From contig CM022671.1 of assembly GCA_012295275.1 (NCBI GenBank), positions 17,192,956-17,256,955 of the forward strand: a stretch of DNA of 64,000 nt, given 5' to 3'. Positions 36,101 through 48,362 of this stretch are shown in pieces. Under the pieces are notes generated by a model. It worked only from the letters and a program-made list of their open reading frames with translations. It searched no databases and was not told the DNA's origin. Each line of letters opens with the position of its first letter. The first letter of the stretch is position 1. Both the position numbers and the translations under genes were made by a program. This stretch comes from Chrysomallon squamiferum. Lineage: Eukaryota; Mollusca; Gastropoda; Neomphalida; Peltospiridae.

Positions 36101-36358
36101 ACTATAAATAAGACGTCAACAAATAGATGACGTCATATGGCAACTAAAAATCCACAGTGGCGGTTCAAGATGGGCAAAGTGTCATCACTGAAGCTACATT
36201 TGTTTCGAGGTAATAATTTATTTTATAAATAATCTAAAATAAAAATAATTTTCCATAAAATGTTAAAAAGAAAATCAAATAACAACAGATGTAGTGTAAC
36301 TTTCATTCTTATCTAGTTTTTCACGAAACACTTCGGAATATTACGTTTTTTGTTGTTG

Positions 36359-36438
<80 letters not shown>

Positions 36439-37440
36439 ACTTTATTTTTTTTATCAGTTAAATATATATTATATTATATTATATTATATATTTATTTAAT
36501 TTGGATGAGTTTATATATAAAAATAAATCGGACGGAGAATTGTGATTGCTGGCAATAGGGAAGGCGACAGTGTATTCGGAATGTCAAAATCAGGTATTCA
36601 TTTTTAAATTAAGACAAACGGTTTTTTGCATTTTCTTTTCTGATGGTTACTTCATTGATTACCGAGCCGAAAATTAACATCACCAGCGTTTCGTGAATAT
36701 AAGTATTATTTTTAATTTAGAGAGAAAGATAATTCATGAATATTACTCACATTTTACAAATTAAAATAAAACTAGAATAATAAAATAATTGCCGATAAAC
36801 ACGCAAGTAAGTATACAAATAACAAATAACTGACTTACAAAACATACTAAATTACTTACTAGTTACTAAATAAATAAATAAACAATGCTTGTTTATTTAC
36901 ATATTACATAAAAGATCCATTTATTATTAATACACTTTATAACAGTCCCAGTATATACTTAGAATATCCGAAGCGTTTTGTGCTGTTTAAAACTGATTAA
37001 AACAAAACTGTAACCGCGTTTGACACTTAGCCTTAATCGTTACTGTGGGTTAGAATAAGGTTCAAGATTGAATTTCATGTTTTCGAAATCGGTATCTAGG
37101 AATCGCTGTTCATCAAATTTGGTATCGATATTTTATCATATTATTTATTCCGATCGCCTATTACTTTGGTGAACCGTCTAAATTTGCGTCTAAATTATTA
37201 TTATTTTTTAAATTATATTTATAATTATATTTAGACTGACGCTTCAAAAATATAGTAACTGTATACGATACCAGAAATTATTGTTAGTAGATGACATATA
37301 ACAGTAAATAAATAAATAGATAATAAATAGGTAAAGGAAATGTAAAGAAATAAAAGAAACTATATAATACAATCAATAATTAAAATAAAATAAAACACTT
37401 ATAAATTAATAGGAAGTACATACCATTAGAATAAGAACAA
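36100..37440 (+). repeat. Block A, copy 1 (outside the palindrome)
   Basis: Starts with the TGACGTCA-type site and the GTGGCGGTTCAAGATGGGCA stretch and ends with a conserved core (about 36950-37250) that contains AAACTGTAACCGCGTTTGAC. Over that core it differs from copy 2 (40300-41490) at roughly eight positions in about 270, about 97% by eye; the rest is much more diverged. A (TTA)n tract (36362-36437) interrupts it. Same orientation as copy 2. Confidence 0.85.
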
Positions 37441-37678
37441 CAGCAGCAGCAGCAGCAGCAACAACAACAACAACAACAACAATAATATGAAAAACACTAA
37501 TAGTGATTACAGTAGTAGTAGTAGTAGTAGTAGTAGTAGGTGCAGTAACAGTAACAGCTGTAGCGGTAGTAGTTATAAAAAAATAGTAAGAGTGTACCAT
37601 GTGAAAAATGATTAGTAGTAGAAGACACAACACTAACCATAAATAAATTACCAAAAATACATGAAGGAATCTTAAAGA

Positions 37679-37748
<70 letters not shown>

Positions 37749-38245
37749 GTAACAACAACAACAATAACTGTAACAAACCAATAATTACAATAAAATAAAT
37801 AAACATTTACAAATCAAAAACAAATACGTTACTTGAAAGTAAGAATAAACAAAACACAAACATCGTCGTCGTCGTCAACAACAACCACCTCAACAACAAT
37901 AATAACAATGAAGAATATCAGTAATGATAAAACTAGAAGCAGTTGTAGTAGCGGCAGTAGCAATAGTAGTAGAAGTAGTAGTAGTAGCAGTAGCAATAGT
38001 AGTAGTAGTAATACTAGTAGTAATAGCTGTAGCAGTAGTAGTGATGACAACAACAACAGCAACAGCAACAGTAACAGTTATAATAAATAATAACAGGATA
38101 ATAAGAGTAATAAAAGAAGTAGAAGCAGAATAGTACGTGTAATAAGTTAGAATGGGGCTAGTTGTAGAATATTATTAATAGGAGTGAAAATAAAACTATA
38201 AATATAAAGACAAATAGCGATCATACTGGTAATAGTAAAAACGAA

Positions 38246-38298
<53 letters not shown>

Positions 38299-38651
38299 GA
38301 AGAAAAACAAGAATAGTAGTAGTAATGTTGTTTCTAGTAGTAGCTATGATGAAAATAATACTATGATGAAAAAGAAAAGTAGTCATATATAAAGTTAGAA
38401 GAAGAATGGTGTTATGGTATCTAAAATAATATTAATAATATGAAGAAGAGAGAAAGAAGAATAGTGATAGTAGTAGTAGTAGTGATATTAATAAGAAAAG
38501 CATTGCGAAGAAGAAGAAGAAGAAAGTGATATTAGCAGTAGATATTATTGTTGTTGTTGTTATTATTATTATTAATGTAGTAGTAGCTTCAGAAGTAATA
38601 AAGTAACAGTGATGACCTTAATAGTAGCAATAGTTGTTGTAGTAGTTACAA

Positions 38652-38692
<41 letters not shown>

Positions 38693-38709
38693 GTAATAAT
38701 AGTAGTAGT

Positions 38710-38753
<44 letters not shown>

Positions 38754-39395
38754 ATAATAATAAGATGAAAGAAGAACCATGTTAGTAGTGGTACTGGTTG
38801 CAGTGGTAGAAGCAATGGTGGTAATATTGCTAACAGAAACATCACAAAGAAGAAGGAGAAAAGATTATTATAATAGTAGCCATATTATTAGTAGTATTAT
38901 TATTATCATTATCATCATCACATCATCATCATAATTTTATTATTAATGTAACAGTAGCAGTAATAGTAGTAGAAATAAGAGTAGCAACTGCAGAAGTAAA
39001 AATAATAATCTGAAGAAGAAGAATGATCATTGTAGTAGTAGTAGAAATGATAATAATATGAAGAAGAAGGACTAACATTTTAAGGTAGCAGCGTAGAGAA
39101 TAATAGTAAAAAGCAAGAATAGTAGTTATAATAATTTTCGAAGAAGAAGCACGGTGATAATCTTGGAATAACACAGACATGAGTGTAAATAAAATTAATA
39201 ATATGAAAAAGATCATAGTAGAAGGAATATAATTTAAAATAATAATAAGAAGAAGAACGAGAATAACTGATGTAATAATAGCGCTTGTGACAGTAGTAGT
39301 AGTAGTAGTAGTAGTAGTAGAAGCAGCAGTTGAGATATGAATAATAAATAAAAAAATCATGATGTAAAATAAAAGACAAATTATTAGAGTAGTAG
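37440..39395. repeat. Trinucleotide satellite, purine-rich + strand (outer copy)
   Basis: Almost all TAG, AAT, AAG, CAA and CAG triplets, including (AAT)n at 37680-37746, broken by short recurring phrases such as AATAATATGAAGAAG. All open frames here are low-complexity. It follows block A copy 1 just as the satellite at 41500-45500 follows copy 2. Confidence 0.9.
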
Positions 39396-39396
39396 C

Positions 39397-39456
<60 letters not shown>

Positions 39457-40020
39457 GTTGTTGTTGTTGCTGTTGTTGTTGTTGATGATGAGTTTTTGTT
39501 GTTGTTCTGGTGGTTGTTATTCACTTTAAATTATATCTTAATCAATCAGTAACATGATTCCCTTATAGGCTTATCCAGATTATATTCACCGCTAACATGA
39601 TATCACCTTTTTAACAATTCCTGATCTGTCCATTATCAAAATAAAAATTAAAAAAAAATAAAAAAAGAAGATATATATATTCCTCCTTAGGCGGTGATCA
39701 GAATCTTATTTGATATAACTTGATAGCTTTATGGTCAATTTAGAAAGCAAACGAGCTTTTAAAAACTCAATTTACAGTGTAATGAGAAATCAGAAAGAGT
39801 TCTCTTCCAGAATCTTGGCTGAACATAAATAAACAATTCAAGTTTCCTCTAAATACTTTATTGAATCTTCTGTTTTGAAATAATATGTTATTTAAATAAT
39901 ACAGATATATAAGAACAAAAATGAAGAAATATTAGAACAAAAATGGAGATATATATTTATGCGATAGTTTTGATTCATGGGAGTAAATCAACTAAGCAAT
40001 TAACAGCTAATGTTTTCAGA
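39396..40020 (+). repeat. Block B, left copy (outer end of left palindrome arm)
   Basis: From (TTA)n/(GTT)n at 39396-39510 into unique sequence. Landmarks such as TTCACTTTAAATTATAT, AGTAACATGATTCC, CCGCTAACATGATATCACC, CGGTGATCAGAATCTTATTTG and CAGAAAGAGTTCTCTTCCAG are found in reverse complement at 57330-57870. It is one of the outermost mirrored segments. Confidence 0.9.
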
Positions 40021-40299
40021 TCTACTCGGATTTCGCACTTAGGTTAAACTTAGGTTAAATGACGGTTGCAAAAAGTATTTGATTTTGATATATGTATTAG
40101 CATTCAGTCTCAGTTATCAGAGAATTTATGAAGTCGCATTAGAAAAAAACAAAACAAAAAAAAAAAGGAATCCAAATCTATAAATAAATAAATAAACAAA
40201 AAGTAATAATCATAATAATAATAATAATGAAAAAAATTAGCGACAATATTAATTATGTTCCGAAGTTGTTAGTTTTTGTTTGTTTTCGGTTTTACATCG

Positions 40300-41490
40300 T
40301 AAATAAGACGTAAACAAATAGATGACGTCATCTGACAACCACAATGGCGGTTCAAGAGGGGCAAAGTGTCATCAGCGAAGATTTATGTGTTGCAAGGTAA
40401 TAATATACTATATAATTAATTTAAGACCAAAATTAATTTTCATAAAATGTTAAAAAAACAACAAAAAAAACAATCGAATAACAAAGGATTGATAAAATTT
40501 AGTTTTTCACGAAACACTTCGATGACGTTATTTATTTTATTTTATTTTAATTTTATTTTACTGAATGTAAATTAAATTTAATTAATAATTTATTTATTTT
40601 GTTAGTTAGTTATATTATTTATATATATCGGTATATTACACTGTAACGGAGAATTATAACATTGGCGATGGCGAAGACGAGTTCAGTATTTCAAAAGTCA
40701 GACATTATTTTTTCCATCTTCCGGGTAGAAAATTAACATAACCAGCGATATTTCAACAATTTCGGGAAATAAGGTAAGTAAATATGAACATTAATATCAG
40801 GTTAGAGAATTCATAAATCTTTTTGTAATATAAAATAAAAGTATAATAAAATAAGTGACAATAGACACGTATGTAAGTATGTAAGTTAGAAAATAGCTAA
40901 TAACCAGCAAAAACTAATTACTAAATTAATAAGTAAAAAAGCTTAGTTATTTACATATTTAATAAAAGAACAATGTTTTATTAATACACTTATTTATAAC
41001 AGTCCCAGTATATACTTGGAATATCCGAAGCGTTTTGTGCTTTTCAAAACTGATTAAAACAAAACTGTAACCGCGTTTGACACTTAGCCTTAATCGTTAC
41101 TGTGGGTTAGAATAAGGTTCAAGATCGAATTTCATGTTTTCGAAATCGGTATCTAGGGATCGCTGTTCATCAAATTTGGTATTGATATTTTATCATATTA
41201 TTTATTTCGATCGCTATTACTTTGGTGAACCGTCTAAATTTGCGTCTAAATTTTGTTTTTGTTTTGTTTTTTTGTTATATTTATAATTATATTTAGACCG
41301 ACGCTTCAAAAATTTAGTAACAGTATACGATACAAAAAGTGAATGATAGTTAATAAATAAATAAATAAATAAAAATAGGTAAAGGAAATTTAAAGAAATA
41401 AAACACACTAAATAATGAAATCAATAATTAAAAATAAACAAAAAAAACCTTATGAATTAAAAAGAAGTATATAACATCAGGATAACAAAA
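40300..41490 (+). repeat. Block A, copy 2 (left palindrome arm)
   Basis: Same features as copy 1, mirrored by copy 3 on the right arm. It has TGACGTCA at about 40324, then ATGGCGGTTCAAGAGGGGCA and a GTAATA donor-like site near 40396. The conserved core spans about 41000-41260. A partial copy of its tail recurs inside the satellite at about 43428-43620. Confidence 0.9.
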
Positions 41491-41499
41491 AAATAACAA

Positions 41500-42015
41500 C
41501 AAAAAAACACAATAAACAAACAAAAATAATATCAGCAACAACAACAACAACAACAATAATATGAAAAACACCAGTAGTGACTAAAGTAGTAGTTAGTATA
41601 GTTATAGCAGGAATAAGTAATAGCTGTAAAAGTTATAATAACACAGAACAGTAAAAAAAAAATTGTACATCACAACACAGTGATAACAACAACAACTACA
41701 TTAATAACAATAATATTAAGAAGAAGAAAAAGAAGAAAAGAAGTAGAAAAAGTAGTATAATAGTAATAATGCTAGAAATAGTAATAGTAGTAGTAGTAGT
41801 AGTAGTAGTGATGAAAATATTAATACTATGAAGAAGAAGAAGAAGAGTAGTTATATATAACGTTAGAAGAAACTTTTTATTAATATTATGAAGAAGAAAG
41901 AAAGAAGAATACTAGTAGCACTGGTAGTAGTAATAAGAGCATGAGCAGTGATAATAATAACAAAAACATCTTGAAGAAGAAAAGATATAACAGCACTAAC
42001 CATATTATTATTATA

Positions 42016-42059
<44 letters not shown>

Positions 42060-42791
42060 ATTTGTCTCTATCACGACATTTATAATAATAATAATAATAA
42101 GAGTAATAATAATAGCGTTGAGAACAATAAAATAGTGGGAATTTTAGTACTAATTGTATTAGTATGAAGAAGAAAAGTTGTTATGATAATATTAGAAGAA
42201 GAATCTTGATTTTAGCAGTAATAATTATAAAAGCATCGAATATTATATTAATAATATAAAGAAGAAAGAAATAAGTTTAATGATAGTAGTAGTAATAATA
42301 GTATCAAGAAGAAAAAGAGTAATAGTCGTAATAATATTAGAAGAAGAATAGTGATAGTGGTAGAATAATACAAACAGTAGAGAGAATTGTACTTATAATA
42401 TGAGGAAGAAAAAGACTAGCGATTATACTGGTACTAGTAGAAACGAAAATAATGATAATGATAATATGAAGAAAAAGAAGAAAATTAGTGGTAGTAGTAG
42501 TAATTTTAGTAGTAGTGATGAAAATAAGAATACTATGAAGAAAAGGTAGAAGAGTAATCACATGTAATACTAGTGATAAAGATAATGCTATGAAGTAGAA
42601 GATAACCAGTCATATATATAATTTTAGAAGAAGAATTGTTATAGTAGCAGCAATAGTAATAATAGTAGCGAAAACTGTATTAATAATATGAAGAAGAAAG
42701 AGTAATAGTAGTAGTAGTAGTAGTAGCAGTAGTAGTTGTGAAATTAATAATTAAATATCATGAAGAAGAATAGACAAAAGAGCAATAGCCA

Positions 42792-42827
<36 letters not shown>

Positions 42828-43462
42828 AGTGATAGCGGCAAATTTAGTAGTAGCGCTAATAGTAGTAATAGCAGTAACAGCAGCAGCAGTGGTAGCGAAA
42901 ATAATAGTAAAAATATTTTCAAGAAGAAGAAGACATAAGGACACTACCCATATTATTATTATTAGTAGTAGTAGTACTAGTAGTAGTCGTAGTAGTAGTA
43001 CAGTAGTAATGTAGTTGTAGCGGCAGACTTAGTAGTGGTAGCAGTAGTAGTGGTGGTAGCAGTACTAGTATTAAAAGGAGTGGTAGCTGTTGTAGTGCTT
43101 CGAGTAATAAATCGAAGAAGAAGAAGAAGAATGTTCATAGTACTAGAAGAGCGAAAATTATATTAATAATATGAAGAAGAAAGAAAGAAGAATATTGATA
43201 ATAGTAGCGCTATAGTAGCAGTACCAGTTGTAGGGCAATTAATAACCAAAACATCATGGACCAGGAGAAAAAAACCCATAAGAGCACTAGCTATATTATT
43301 GTTGTTGTTGTTGTTATTATTATTATTATTATTATTAATGTAGTGGCAGCGGCAAACTTAGTAATAGCAGCGGTAGTAGTAGGAATAGTAGCTGTTGAAG
43401 TGCTAAGAATAACAATCTGAAAAAGAATAGTAACAGTATACAGTACCAGAAGTGAATGGTAG

Positions 43463-43497
<35 letters not shown>

Positions 43498-44607
43498 AAG
43501 TAGGTAAAGGAAATTTAAAGAAATAAAACACACTAAATAATGCAATCAATAATTAAAATAAAATAAAAAAACTTATGAATTAAAAAGAAGTATATAACAT
43601 CAGAATAACAAAAAAACCAACAACCAAGCATTAGTAATGGAGGTAGTAGCAGTAGTAGTAGTAGAGATGATGATAATAATAATATGAAGAAGAAGGAGAA
43701 ATTTCATATATAATGTTTCAAGAGGAGGAATCGTGATAGTATTTGCAACGGCAATAACAGTAGCAAAAATTGTATTAATATTATGAAGAAGAAAGGAAGA
43801 AGAAAGAATAGTGATAGTACTAGCACTAGTAATTGTAGTAGCAGCATTAGAAGTGATATTAGTGACAAAATCATCATGAAGAAGAAGAAAATCATAAGAG
43901 TAGTAATGATATTATTATTATTATTACTAATGGTGCTGATAGCTGAGGACGTAGTAGTAGTAATAGTAATTATAGTAGTAGTCGTAGTAGTAGATGTGGT
44001 AGTGCTATGTATAATAATTTGATGAAGAAGAAGAATGATCTTAGTAGGAATAGTATAATAATAGTAGCGAAAATTATATTAATTTTATGAAGAAGAAAGA
44101 AATAAGAATATTCATAGTAGAAGCACTATCAGCAGCAGTAGTAGAAAAATTAATAAGAGAAAAATCATGAAAAAGAGACATAAGAACACATATACTGTTA
44201 TTGTTGTTGTTATTATTATTAATATTATTATTATTAATGTAGTGGTAGCAATGGCAGTAGTAGTAGTAGTAGTACTAATAGGAATAGCAGTTAAGAATAG
44301 TAATATAACGAAGAAGAAGGATTTTCATCGTAGTAGTAGTAGTAAGAGTAGTTGAAATGATAATAATAATATGAAGAAGAAAGAGAATAATGGTAATAGT
44401 ATTAATTGTAGTGGCAGTAGTAGTAGTGGTGGTGGTGGTGGTGGTAGTGGTGAAGAGTAGTGGTAGTAGTATGTAGAAGATAGTGTAATAGTCAATAATA
44501 TTAGCAGAAGAAGATAGATAATGGTCGTAGAATAATATGAAGAACAAGAATAGTAGTATCTATTTTGATAAAAAAGAATAATAATTATAGTAATGATAAT
44601 AATTATT

Positions 44608-44640
<33 letters not shown>

Positions 44641-44985
44641 ACAACAACAACAACAATAATATGACTAGTTAGATGAAGAATCGTGACAGTAATAGTAATA
44701 GGGATAGTTGTGGTGAAAATATTACTAATAAGATGAAGAAGAAGAAAAGAATAGTGAAGTGGTGTAATTGTACCAAATAGTAGTAGTCGTCCTAGTAGTA
44801 GTAATAGTAGCAGTAGTAGTAATAGTAGTAGTAGTAGTAATAGTAGTAGTAGTAGTAGTAATAGTAGCAGTAGTAGTAATAGTAGTAGTAGTAGTAGTAA
44901 TAGTAGTAGTATTATTATTATTAGTAGTAGTAGTAATAAGTAGTAGTAAATAATAAGAAGAAGAATATTGATTATAGTAGTAGTA

Positions 44986-45023
<38 letters not shown>

Positions 45024-45354
45024 TAATAATAATAATAATAGAAGAAGAAGAAGAAGAAGAAGAATAATGATTACAGTAGTAGTAGTAGAAATTATGAAAC
45101 TAATAATACAAAGAAGAAGAATGGTGATTGTACTGGTAACAGAAATAATGTTAATGAGACTTATAATTATAATAAAATGAAGAAGACGTAGTAGCAGCAG
45201 TAGTAATAAAAAAATAAATAATAATAAGAATTACGATAGTGGTATAGCACTAGTAATAATTATTAGTGTTAGTAGTTGTGATCTTGATAGTAATAGTAGT
45301 AATAATAATATGAAGAAATGCAGTAGAAAAAGAAGAATACTTATAATAATAACG

Positions 45355-45413
<59 letters not shown>

Positions 45414-45530
45414 AAGAAGAAGAAAAAATAACTACTACTACTACTACTAATAATAATAATAAATAAATAAATAAATAAATAAAATACTTACACATATACA
45501 TACACATAAAACACAAATAAGGAATGAAAC
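41500..45530. repeat. Trinucleotide satellite of the left arm, purine-rich on +
   Basis: About 4 kb of TAG, AAT, AAG and CAG triplets. The phrase AATATTAATAATATGAAGAAGAAAG recurs at irregular intervals of about 60-300 bases (for example near 41880, 42660, 43160, 43775, 44080). Insertions of block A tail sequence occur at 43428-43620. No protein gene is present. Confidence 0.9.
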
Positions 45531-45599
45531 ATATGAATTATAAGAATTACTTATCACAAAATACTTTAATGTTATATTTAAAATCATAAATTTAAATTA

Positions 45600-46245
45600 A
45601 AAGAAATAATAATAATAATCCCTCACCGGTTATATAATTACTATTACAATTTTATTCGTTTATGAGCCATTCATGAAGTATGTACATTCACTTGAGGGGT
45701 TGGGGTGGGAGTTTGTTGTCAGTTACTATTTGCGAAGAGTGTACACGAAGGGGGGAACTTAGCTACTTATAGATGTTGCTAATATTTTAAATATGATATT
45801 AATTAGAAAAACAATAGTAACGATTAAAATGATAATATGATAATTGTAGAATTACATAACCTTTATCTGCTAAAATTTGCAATAAATATTACTAGTTATC
45901 TCCTTTTTTGATATTAATATAGGTAAAAATCATAGAAAATTACAACAACATACTTTATGAATGAACATTAAATATTACTATAATAATAATGAAAGATATT
46001 TTTATAAATAATAATAATTAAAGAAAATATTTTGTACCTTAAATGCAGCGACAAGGAGTCACCCGGTGAGTGATGACACCCCCACCTCTATGTGGCTAAT
46101 ACGGGAAATTCATACTTGAAAATGAATCATCCTGGGGGACTGTTCACCATAGGTACAGAACATAACAGAATTTTGAGTAAATAAAACTATACTTAACGGG
46201 ATGAATGACAACAGCAACTGCAAATAACATAGCCAGAGAATAAGT
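45600..46245 (+). repeat. Blocks D and C, left copies
   Basis: Block D (about 45610-45760) holds CTCACCGGTTATATAATTAC, GAGCCATTCATGAAGTATGT and GGGGTTGGGGTGGGAGTT. Block C (about 46032-46230) holds GCAGCGACAAGGAGTCACCC, GGTGAGTGATGACACCCCCA and ACTTGAAAATGAATCATCCT. Block C matches its mirror at 51175-51390 with only three differences that I can see in about 200 bases. Block D is clearly more diverged. Confidence 0.92.
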
Positions 46246-46605
46246 ATTTTTTCAAAATAATAAATAAATACATAAATAAATAAATAAATATATCTGTGAG
46301 TGTATAAGAATGTATGTATGTATATATATATCTATGATGTGTGTGTAAGTCTGTGTTTATCTTTGCGTTTGTCTTTACATATGTGTGCACATAATTTGTA
46401 TATTTGTGGTGTGGTGTGTCTATATGTTTTTATGTGTGTTTATATGTTTTTATGTGTGTTTGTATCTGCCTATCTATCTATCTATCTATCTATATATCTA
46501 TCTCTCTATCTATCTATATCTATCTATCTATATTATATATACGTTTCTATAGATCAGAAGCAGCTAAATATTGTGTTAGCGAGTTTAGATGTATGTCCGT
46601 GTATC

Positions 46606-46708
<103 letters not shown>

Positions 46709-47726
46709 ACTATGTTAAAAAATATATTTAATGATCTTGAACAGTTAGAAGCAGCGTACGCAAGTCTCTCAGGATTGAAATCATTGTGTTTTGGAAAGAT
46801 TTTGCAAAGTAAAACATGCAAGAAAAAAAAAAACTAACTCTGTTTTAACGATCTTCGATCCTCTTAGAGACCAACAAGCTGAAAATACGAGCTTGAAAAA
46901 CTAAAATCACTTAATGCTCATGTCTTGTCATTTACATTAGCCATTATTCAATAGCATATCTGCTTAATTGGAATAAAATAATACACTTCATAACTGTTTA
47001 ATAAATAAGATATAGATGATCATTGTCTTTTGATCCTGTTTATTGCCGCGAGGTATTGGAAAATCATTATGTTTGATCGTCCATTCAAACGTAACAGAAG
47101 TAATAGTTTTCAGTCAATTACCAAGACTGCAAACGAGGTTAATTACCATCGATAAAACTGAACTAAAGAAAAAAACAAAATTATTTAGGAAACTGCTTTA
47201 GAGTTACATTACTTTGGTAGAACCTCTAAAATTTGTTTTAAGTTATCGAATATACATATAATTTAATTTAATTATATTTTGTTTCTATACAATTCTGAAA
47301 CGTTTTGCGGAATCTTAGTAGAAGTTAAGAAGCTACAATGTCATTAGTAACATATAAAATTATCAGTAGATAAGGAAAAAAGAAAAGAAAAAGAAGACTA
47401 AAAATGGAATTATCTTTATTTATTTATATATATTTTTTTAACATAGTGACACTCTGAATCGGCGTCTTTATTAGCTGTAAGGGGGAAGATATTCACACCC
47501 ACTCATATACAGCAACACACCACTGTGTATCATAAACATATATGTAATTACTATGACTGTTTGAAAATGTCAGTGAAGCAGTACATACTCTGTAAAAACA
47601 CAGAAATGAACAGAATTCGTCGAAATAACTGAGAGTTAATTAATTTATTATCAGCTTCTTTTCTATCAATGTTATTAATTAAATACATCGTACAGGATTA
47701 GTTTTTAATATTTGGCTCTGCTACAC

Positions 47727-47728
<2 letters not shown>

Positions 47729-47782
<54 letters not shown>
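47729..47782. repeat. (TG)n microsatellite in the palindrome loop
   Basis: Pure TG repeat of about 54 bases. Confidence 0.95.
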
Positions 47783-47786
<4 letters not shown>

Positions 47787-48323
47787 TTTTATTATTTATT
47801 TACACATACATTTTACCGAAATTTATCCTGCTGTCAGCCTGAGGTAAATCAAAACGATTATCAAAAACTTGTTTCCATCGCCAAATTGCATCGTGAAATC
47901 AATACGCTACAAGCGACAAGACAAATTCCCTGACTGTGATTGAAAGTGGACGACCCGAGAGCGAGCTAGCTGGAGAAGAAATAATTATGTTTCGATATAT
48001 TCTGACCATTTTATTTCACAGAAGCAAACAAATATACCGATATAAAACACATTAGAGCGAGAAAAAATAAAAACAAAGTACGGTTCCTAGTTAAATGTTG
48101 AACGTAATGAATCTGTTTCGTTACGTTTATCTTTTCGAGGGTCATGATTATTATAATTATAATTATTATTATTATTGTTGTTGTTATTATTATTATCTAC
48201 ACACAGACATACGTAGATACAGGTGCTCACATTGTGAGCAGCATATTAAATATTACATTGGTGTACTGAGAAATAATTAAAAAGACTGAATTAGCGAAAG
48301 TGGTAAGCGATATATCCAATAGA

Positions 48324-48362
<39 letters not shown>

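Noticed and set aside
36940-37260. Block A core as telomere-like or rRNA sequence
   Set aside because: GGGTTAG appears only once and not in tandem; I recognise no rRNA or tRNA structure in the core.
46036-46062. Block C as a coding exon (ATGCAGCGACAAGGAGTC... before GTGAGT)
   Set aside because: Only about eight codons with no clear acceptor; kept as a curiosity, not a gene.
46070-46170. Block C as a C/D-box small nucleolar RNA (it contains GTGATGA)
   Set aside because: I could not find a matching D box with a terminal stem at a suitable distance; a single short motif is not enough.
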